Assembly (NCBI GenBank): GCA_946885645.1
Contig: CAMPGU010000265.1
Location: forward strand, 1-5,659
DNA: 5,659 bases
Direction of reading: 5' to 3'
Origin: an uncultured Haloferula sp.
Lineage (GTDB): Bacteria; Verrucomicrobiota; Verrucomicrobiae; Verrucomicrobiales; Akkermansiaceae
The position numbers were made by a program, and so were the translations under genes. Positions within the stretch are counted from its first letter, which is position 1. Each line of letters begins with the position of its first letter. Positions 1-4,369 of this stretch are shown piece after piece. The notes beneath the pieces were generated by a model. The model saw only the letters and a list, made by a program, of their open reading frames with translations. It did no database searches and was not told where the DNA came from.

Positions 1-629
1 ACGACATACTCGACGGCGTCGGGTGCCGGTTCCCAGGAAAGACGGATCGAGGTAAGAAACGGCGTTGCGGCGAGGGCTGGCGGCGGGTCGGGCGGGATGC
101 TATCTCCCAGGGTGGCCGTCGAGACCGTCGCAGGACCGGAGAGGTTTCCCGCTTCGTCGAAGGCAGCCACCTTGTATTGGTACGGGGTGCCGCTCTGGAG
201 ACCGGTGTCGGTATAGCTGGTGCCCTGCACCGTGGCGATCACGGTGTTGCCGCGGGTGATCTGGTAGCCGTCCACGCCAACCTCGTCGGTCGAGGCGGAC
301 CAGGTCAGATCCACGGAGTCGGGATAGGGAGTTGCAGCGAGGTCTTCCGGTGTACTCGGCGCGTCTTCATCCGGCAGGGTGGCCGTGGAAACCGTCGCGG
401 GTATCGAGGAATTGCCCGCGGCGTCCAAGGCGGTGACCGAGTAATCGTAGGCGGTATCGGGCTCGAGGCCGCTGTCCCTGTAGCTCGTTCCGGTGATGGT
501 AGCGAGCAGGGTGGTGCCGCGCCTCACTTCGTATCCCGTGACGGCCACGTCGTCATTCGCCTCTCCCCAGGTGAGATCGACCCATTGCAGCGCCGGTGCG
601 GCAACGAGGCCCGGCGGTGATTCGGGAGC
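1..629 (-). repeat. Tandem fibronectin type III repeats, 89-residue period (third copy cut)
   Basis: Three FN3 units lie head to tail at the visible C-terminal end of the minus-strand oxidoreductase, starting at residues 1063, 1152 and 1241, exactly 89 residues (267 nt) apart. Each opens with a Pro-rich linker ending in L.A(A/T)P, followed by the FN3 signature (V/I).L(T/S)W, then GY.(V/I).RG, TSY.D(S/T)GL and (A/P)Y.Y.V.A.D.AGN, as seen in the first two. The linkers before units 2 and 3 share PATVSTATL, and their DNA is nearly identical (108-134 versus 375-401, three mismatches in 27). FN3 strings of this kind usually act as spacers or carbohydrate/surface-contact modules in secreted bacterial enzymes. 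More units may follow beyond the window edge. Confidence 0.88.
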
Positions 630-3600
630 GGTCACATCGGGGGAGATGGTCACCGGCAGGGCGGAGGATGCGAAGCTTCCTTCGCCATGCGGCCCCAAGG
701 GACTGACAACATCCGCCGGGACAGAGACGGTGACCAAGGTGGCACCGGGATCCGCCGAGATGCTGGCGACGTAGTAGTAACCCGATCCCCGCAGCGCCGA
801 GACGCTTCCGCCTGCCACCTGGAGGTCGGACGGCGTGAAATTGGTCACGTCCATGTCGAAGACCACGGTGACATCGAAATCGCGCGCTGATGTCTCGGCC
901 GGTCCGGCGATCTGGGCCCGCACCGGCCGCTTGTTATAGCCGGGAGCGAAGGTGCGTGGCGTGGCGTCATTCGGCCAGGTCCCGGCGTTAAAGAGCGTCC
1001 AGGACGTACCGTCGGTGCTGTATTCCACCTTGTATTGGAAGATGCGGCCGTCGTCCGCGTTCGTGCGCGGGTAGTAGGTGAAGCCGGTGATTTCCCGGGT
1101 GATGCCCAGATCAAAGGTCAGCTCGTGGGGATGATTCGGCGTCTCCGCGTTTGTTGGACCCTTGAAGCTTTGCCAGAAGTTGGTGGAGGAGCCCAGGTTA
1201 CCATCGGTGGTCTCGGAAGGCAGGGAGCCCGGCATGGAAGTCGCCGGAATGCCGTTGCGTGTGTAGGTGGCAGTGATCTCCTGGTGGGGAATGGGATAGC
1301 CGTCGGGGTTCAGGATGGAAAACTCCGCCACGGTTGCAAAACGGCTGCGCCCCGTGAGCGAGGTCAGGCGGACATAACGTGCCTGCGGCCCCGGCCCGAG
1401 CGGCGGGACGAACTGCGCGGGAGAGAGTCCGGAGATGTATGCTTGCAGCGCGGCCACCCCGTTGGCATGGGCCATGTTTTTCGCGAGGGGGGGCATGGCG
1501 TCGCCGTTGTTGACGGCGCTGGCGCGGACGTTCACCGCGGACAGGGAGTTGTTTCCGGGCGCGATATAGCGGCCGTCCGGGCCCAGCGCCTCGTAGCGCT
1601 GGGGGATGCCGTTGATCAGGTTCTGGAAATCAAGCGGCGTGCCGAGACGGGCGTCGAAGCCTGCCCCGGGCCCTTCCGGGAGATGGCAGTGCGAACAGTT
1701 CGTATCGAGGTACGAGCGGACGCGATGCTCCAGAGGTGCGGTTTCATCTTCCAGCGCGCGCGCCTCGATGTAATTCCCGAGCTGGGTGGCGGTGAGGGAT
1801 ACATTGAATGCCCCGAGCGCATTGAGGGTGGCGAGCTGATTGGCCGTCTTCCCCGTGGAGGGATAGTGGAAGCTGGAGTTCAGGTGTGCCGTCTTGAAGC
1901 CCAGCGCCTGGCCCGCCGCATCGTTGTGGCACAGCATGCAGTCACCCCGGGAGGGAAAGGTCCAGAGACGCTGCTCCACGCTGCCGTCGCCCATGGAGTA
2001 GCTGTAGGCTTCGTCGAGGCCCTGCTCCATCAGCTCCGCGTCGGTGCCTTGTTCGTTCCATTTGTAGGTGACGCCGTATTTCCCGCCGGCGGCCGTGCAA
2101 ATCAGGAAGCGGGTTTCGAGGCGGCGGATCGCCGCGGGATCGTTCGCGTCCGTGTTCACCTCGAAATGCTTCACGAAGATGGTTCCTGCGGGGAACTTCC
2201 AGCTCTCGTCCTCGCTGAAGACAATGTCTTCCGCCGTTGAATCGAAGGTCCCGTCGTTCGGCAGGATTACCCAGCGTTGTTTGGCCGCGGCGTCGGACCA
2301 CAGCGGGTTCGGGAGACCGTAAGGGATGACGCCGGGAGCCGTGGCCAGGGTCGCGAGATCGGTAAACACGCCCGTCTGCGAAAGGAGCTGGGGCGGCTCC
2401 GCCGAAAGCGCCGGGATTGCCAGCTTCATGATCTTCCCGTTCGGGCTGTTCGCCCCGCCGAGATTCATCATGTAGATCTCTCCCTCGCTGTCGGTGGCGA
2501 AGCCGCACAGGCCCTTCTTGTAGCCGGTGTCGAAGGAAGATAGCATTTCGCTGACGATCGGGGCACCGGCGGTCAATTCCAGGCTCCAGATCCGTCCGGT
2601 GATGTGGTCGCCGAAGATCACCTTGTCGGCGAGGAAGTTGCTCCACTTCGTTCCGCGGTATCGCATGCCGCCGATGATGCTGGCACCTTCGGTATGGGTG
2701 TAGTCGTACACAGGCACCATTTCGGTGCCGATCAGGGGAATCGGCTTGTTCTTCGAGGTGCTCCGGGTCCCCTCCCGATAGGCCCACTGGCAGTTGCTAC
2801 CGTTGGCGATGCGGGTCAGTTCCTCGCGGTTCGCTTCCCCGACATCGCCCACCCAGATCTCGTCGGTTTCCCGGTCGAAGTGCGCCGAGTGCGGGCTGCG
2901 GAGACCGATCGCGTAGAATTCTTCCAGCACGCTGCCCCCGGCATCTTGCCAAGGGTTGGTATTCGGGATGCCGTACCCTTGCGAAAAGCTCCCGGGCCAT
3001 TCCGCCGGTTTTACATTAACCTCCCAGCCCGGATCCTCCGAAGGCTGGCGCCGGATCGGGTGGGATTTCGCGGGGTCGTTGTCCACGTCGATCCGCAGGA
3101 CCCCGCCGAAAAAGCCGACGTTGATCCGCTGGCTGTTGTCCAGGGCATCGCCGCCCAGGCCACCGTCGCCGGCGGTGATGTAGAGGAAGCCGTCGTCCCC
3201 GAAGAAAGTGGCGCCGCCGTTGTGATAGCGGTGCGGGTCGTATTGGGAGATCAGGATCTCCTCGCTGTCCGGATCGAGGGTGCCGGAAGCGGGAAGCCAG
3301 GTGAAGCGGGAGACCGTCCAGTAGGTGCGGTCATTATCGTCCACCCCCGCGAAAGCGCGGCGGCTGTAGCAGACGAAGACCTGGTTTTCTCCTACCGCCC
3401 CGCCGATGGCGAACCGGGGGTGGAAGGCCAGGCTATAGAAGCCCTGGTCCTCGGAGGTCTCGGTTTTCGAGGTGTGGTCGAGCACTTCGATCCGCTGCGC
3501 CAAGGTTGCGGCAGGATTCTTCGGGAACCGCCACATCTTGCCGATTTTGCCGACGACGAGGAATTCGTTCCTCCCCGGGATCTCCGCCATCATCAGGGGG

Positions 3601-3815
3601 TCGGTGAAGGTCAGGGCGGGGAACGCGTTTTCAACCGCCCAACCGGAAGGGTCGCCCGGGGGAGTATTCGGGAAGGTGCCGTTGAAGAACGGACCGACGG
3701 GCTCGGGGGAATCGAGGCCGGATGGGGAGGAGCCTGATGCGAGGCGGGAAACAGCCAGCAGGATGCAACCGTACAGGCACAGGTATCTCGGGCGTAGCAA
3801 TCTGGGGGGATGCAC
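1..3815 (-). CDS. Secreted PQQ-type sugar dehydrogenase-diheme cytochrome c fusion with discoidin, Ig-like and FN3 tail (C-terminus outside window)
   Basis: Open without a stop for 1271 codons. Residues 1-28 form a signal peptide: R5/R8/R10, a hydrophobic stretch at 11-22, then SRLASG. Residues about 50-450 match the glucose/sorbosone dehydrogenase propeller: EDQGFYSLAFHP (122-133), HNGG with the likely catalytic His198, GDGG (216-219), GLRSPH around Arg306, YDY (370-372), GGMRYRG (382-388). Residues about 480-800 match the SO_2930/HNE_0200 diheme cytochrome family: PYGLPNPLWSD (from 498), heme sites CMLCH (626-630) and CSHCH (707-711), and MPPL with likely axial Met774. Then come a discoidin-like domain (about 805-972), a bacterial Ig-like domain (about 975-1053) and FN3 domains from 1063, 1152 and 1241, the last cut. 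Known of these families: PQQ-linked oxidation of sugars or alcohols, and electron transfer by c-hemes. Inferred: periplasmic or surface enzyme passing electrons internally, with the tail binding glycans or the envelope. The substrate is unknown. The start is GTG 3815; TTG 3821 and TTG 3800 are alternatives. An in-frame TAA at 3833-3831 bounds it, no ATG fits, and no Shine-Dalgarno is evident. Confidence 0.93.
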   Translation of the reverse strand, partial: MHPPRLLRPRYLCLYGCILLAVSRLASGSSPSGLDSPEPVGPFFNGTFPNTPPGDPSGWAVENAFPALTFTDPLMMAEIPGRNEFLVVGKIGKMWRFPKNPAATLAQRIEVLDHTSKTETSEDQGFYSLAFHPRFAIGGAVGENQVFVCYSRRAFAGVDDNDRTYWTVSRFTWLPASGTLDPDSEEILISQYDPHRYHNGGATFFGDDGFLYITAGDGGLGGDALDNSQRINVGFFGGVLRIDVDNDPAKSHPIRRQPSEDPGWEVNVKPAEWPGSFSQGYGIPNTNPWQDAGGSVLEEFYAIGLRSPHSAHFDRETDEIWVGDVGEANREELTRIANGSNCQWAYREGTRSTSKNKPIPLIGTEMVPVYDYTHTEGASIIGGMRYRGTKWSNFLADKVIFGDHITGRIWSLELTAGAPIVSEMLSSFDTGYKKGLCGFATDSEGEIYMMNLGGANSPNGKIMKLAIPALSAEPPQLLSQTGVFTDLATLATAPGVIPYGLPNPLWSDAAAKQRWVILPNDGTFDSTAEDIVFSEDESWKFPAGTIFVKHFEVNTDANDPAAIRRLETRFLICTAAGGKYGVTYKWNEQGTDAELMEQGLDEAYSYSMGDGSVEQRLWTFPSRGDCMLCHNDAAGQALGFKTAHLNSSFHYPSTGKTANQLATLNALGAFNVSLTATQLGNYIEARALEDETAPLEHRVRSYLDTNCSHCHLPEGPGAGFDARLGTPLDFQNLINGIPQRYEALGPDGRYIAPGNNSLSAVNVRASAVNNGDAMPPLAKNMAHANGVAALQAYISGLSPAQFVPPLGPGPQARYVRLTSLTGRSRFATVAEFSILNPDGYPIPHQEITATYTRNGIPATSMPGSLPSETTDGNLGSSTNFWQSFKGPTNAETPNHPHELTFDLGITREITGFTYYPRTNADDGRIFQYKVEYSTDGTSWTLFNAGTWPNDATPRTFAPGYNKRPVRAQIAGPAETSARDFDVTVVFDMDVTNFTPSDLQVAGGSVSALRGSGYYYVASISADPGATLVTVSVPADVVSPLGPHGEGSFASSALPVTISPDVTAPESPPGLVAAPALQWVDLTWGEANDDVAVTGYEVRRGTTLLATITGTSYRDSGLEPDTAYDYSVTALDAAGNSSIPATVSTATLPDEDAPSTPEDLAATPYPDSVDLTWSASTDEVGVDGYQITRGNTVIATVQGTSYTDTGLQSGTPYQYKVAAFDEAGNLSGPATVSTATLGDSIPPDPPPALAATPFLTSIRLSWEPAPDAVEYV
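1683..1697 (-). other. Second heme c attachment site (CSHCH) in the oxidoreductase
   Basis: The codons spell Cys-Ser-His-Cys-His at residues 707-711, a canonical CxxCH site for covalent heme c. The downstream AMPPLAKN segment (Met774, around 1494-1496) has the position and context of the distal Met ligand in class I-like cytochromes. The residues before the motif (RSYLDTNCSHCH) and after it (LPEG) also fit the diheme family. Confidence 0.85.
1926..1940 (-). other. First heme c attachment site (CMLCH) in the oxidoreductase
   Basis: The codons spell Cys-Met-Leu-Cys-His at residues 626-630, followed by ND and, about ten residues on, LGFKTAHLN. This matches the C..CH(N)...LG....LN pattern of the first heme in the SO_2930/HNE_0200 family. 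No Met follows before the second heme site at residue 707, so the sixth ligand of this heme is not evident. Confidence 0.82.
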
Positions 3816-3931
3816 GAGCAATGAGTGTTTTTAGAACGAAAGAAGATCGCAACGCGGCTCTTTCGCCTAGGGTGGAGGGGGGGAACGCGCCGAAGTTGGA
3901 TAAGAGAGACGGCTGAAGCAAGGCAAATCCT

Positions 3932-4025
3932 ATGCCGGAATCAGGACCGCGGAACTACGACGTCTCTCGTCCCGCGGACTGGAACTCTCTCCCGTGCTTA
4001 AGCACGGGAATTGAAGATACGGCAT
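3932..4025. other. Structured inverted-repeat block (junction-like fold)
   Basis: An outer stem ATGCCG/CGGCAT (3932-3937 with 4020-4025) encloses two inner elements. One is CCGCGG at 3947-3952 paired with 3972-3977, with GACG/CGTC (3959-3962/3968-3971) nested inside it. The other is the perfect palindrome at 3990-4009. The 3' end can refold, because TACGG-CATT-CCGTA (4018-4031) is a competing hairpin and CGGAAT (3936-3941) can pair with ATTCCG (4024-4029). The layout could be a small structured RNA, a REP/MITE-like mobile remnant or a regulatory region. I do not recognise a known class, and strand is undetermined. Confidence 0.4.
3990..4009. repeat. Perfect 20-nt palindrome
   Basis: TCCCGTGCTTAAGCACGGGA is its own reverse complement. 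As RNA it makes an 8-bp GC-rich stem with a TTAA loop; as DNA it has the symmetry of a dimeric repressor operator. No T-run follows on either strand, so it is not a typical intrinsic terminator. It lies about 175 bp upstream of the minus-strand gene start and 360 bp upstream of the plus-strand one. Confidence 0.6.
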
Positions 4026-4189
4026 TCCGTAGTGAAGTTGTGGAAAATATCGACTTTATTCTCAACCTCCGGAACTCCGGAATGCAATGATCCTCTTCGG
4101 AATGCGGACAGGAGAGGTGAGGTCCCCGGGAAAAAAAACTAGCCGGGACATCGGGATTTTTTTAAACGACGTCCGCGAATCCTCGTGAA

Positions 4190-4207
4190 CATCTTCGGGG
4201 GAAGATG
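4190..4207. other. Short perfect hairpin with GGGG loop
   Basis: CATCTTC (4190-4196) and GAAGATG (4201-4207) pair perfectly around a GGGG loop. It sits about 160 bp upstream of the FG-GAP gene. No T-run follows, so a terminator is unlikely; function unknown. Confidence 0.35.
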
Positions 4208-4290
4208 CCACGCGGCGCTCAAGAAGCAACGCCTCCCATGTCCGACCCCCTACCCCCCGAGCTCCCTGCTCAAAGCATTTCGCGTTCCGT

Positions 4291-4322
4291 GGCGGCACCT
4301 TTCTGGCCTGAAAGGTGCTGCT
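4291..4322 (+). promoter_or_regulatory. Strong 13-pair hairpin upstream of the FG-GAP gene, possible 5'-leader structure
   Basis: The arms 4291-4303 and 4310-4322 pair at all 13 positions (11 Watson-Crick, two G-T) around a six-base loop. The structure ends 47 nt before the ATG of the FG-GAP gene and is the most stable-looking simple hairpin in the gap. It lacks a following T-run on either strand. If the transcript starts upstream, this would be a 5'-leader stem that could affect stability or translation; if transcription starts downstream of it, it may instead be a DNA-level or read-through-blocking element. Strand assignment is by proximity to the plus-strand gene. Confidence 0.4.
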
Positions 4323-4369
4323 TGAGTACGGCTTGAAGGTCCATTCTTCCGGCCCCGGTCCGAATCCGC

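Larger units (their letters stand above)
3822..4369. other. Divergent intergenic region without a convincing gene
   Basis: This 548-bp gap separates the start regions of the two outward-reading genes, so it must carry both promoters. I see no strong sigma-70 pair; on the minus strand a weak TTGCCT/TATCCA-like pair lies near 3897-3926, which I do not regard as established. The gap contains a folded-looking block at 3932-4025, a tandem 8-bp repeat CTCCGGAA at 4067-4082, A8 at 4131-4138 and T7 at 4157-4163, hairpins at 4190-4207 and 4291-4322, and a 32-codon open frame at 4238-4336. It is visibly more AT-rich in places (4036-4062, 4131-4166) than the flanking genes. Confidence 0.7.

Noticed and set aside
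177..620. 147-codon plus-strand frame
   Set aside because: Antisense to the FN3 repeats in the same codon register; no motif of its own.
1035..2240. 401-codon open frame on the plus strand
   Set aside because: It lies codon-on-codon antisense to the minus-strand oxidoreductase, where heme motifs and family signatures are clear; it shows no recognisable domain. Its openness follows from the rarity of TTA, CTA and TCA codons in the GC-rich real gene.
1942..2787. 281-codon minus-strand frame
   Set aside because: Shifted frame within the real minus-strand gene; composition is R/G/H-rich and shows no family signature.
2604..3737. 377-codon open frame on the plus strand
   Set aside because: Also codon-aligned antisense to the dehydrogenase domain; its protein is a V/A/G/R-rich mirror with no family motif.
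3990..4020. CRISPR-repeat-like look of the palindrome followed by AATTGAAG
   Set aside because: Only one copy is present, with no spacer-repeat periodicity and no cas genes.
4067..4082. Tandem CTCCGGAA x2
   Set aside because: Two 8-bp copies in GC-rich sequence are too short to call an iteron or operator array; noted within the intergenic entry only.
4062..4298. 78-codon minus-strand frame in the intergenic gap
   Set aside because: No recognisable family, arginine-rich random-looking composition, overlaps the hairpins, and no ribosome binding site that decides it. A small gene cannot be excluded but is not supported.
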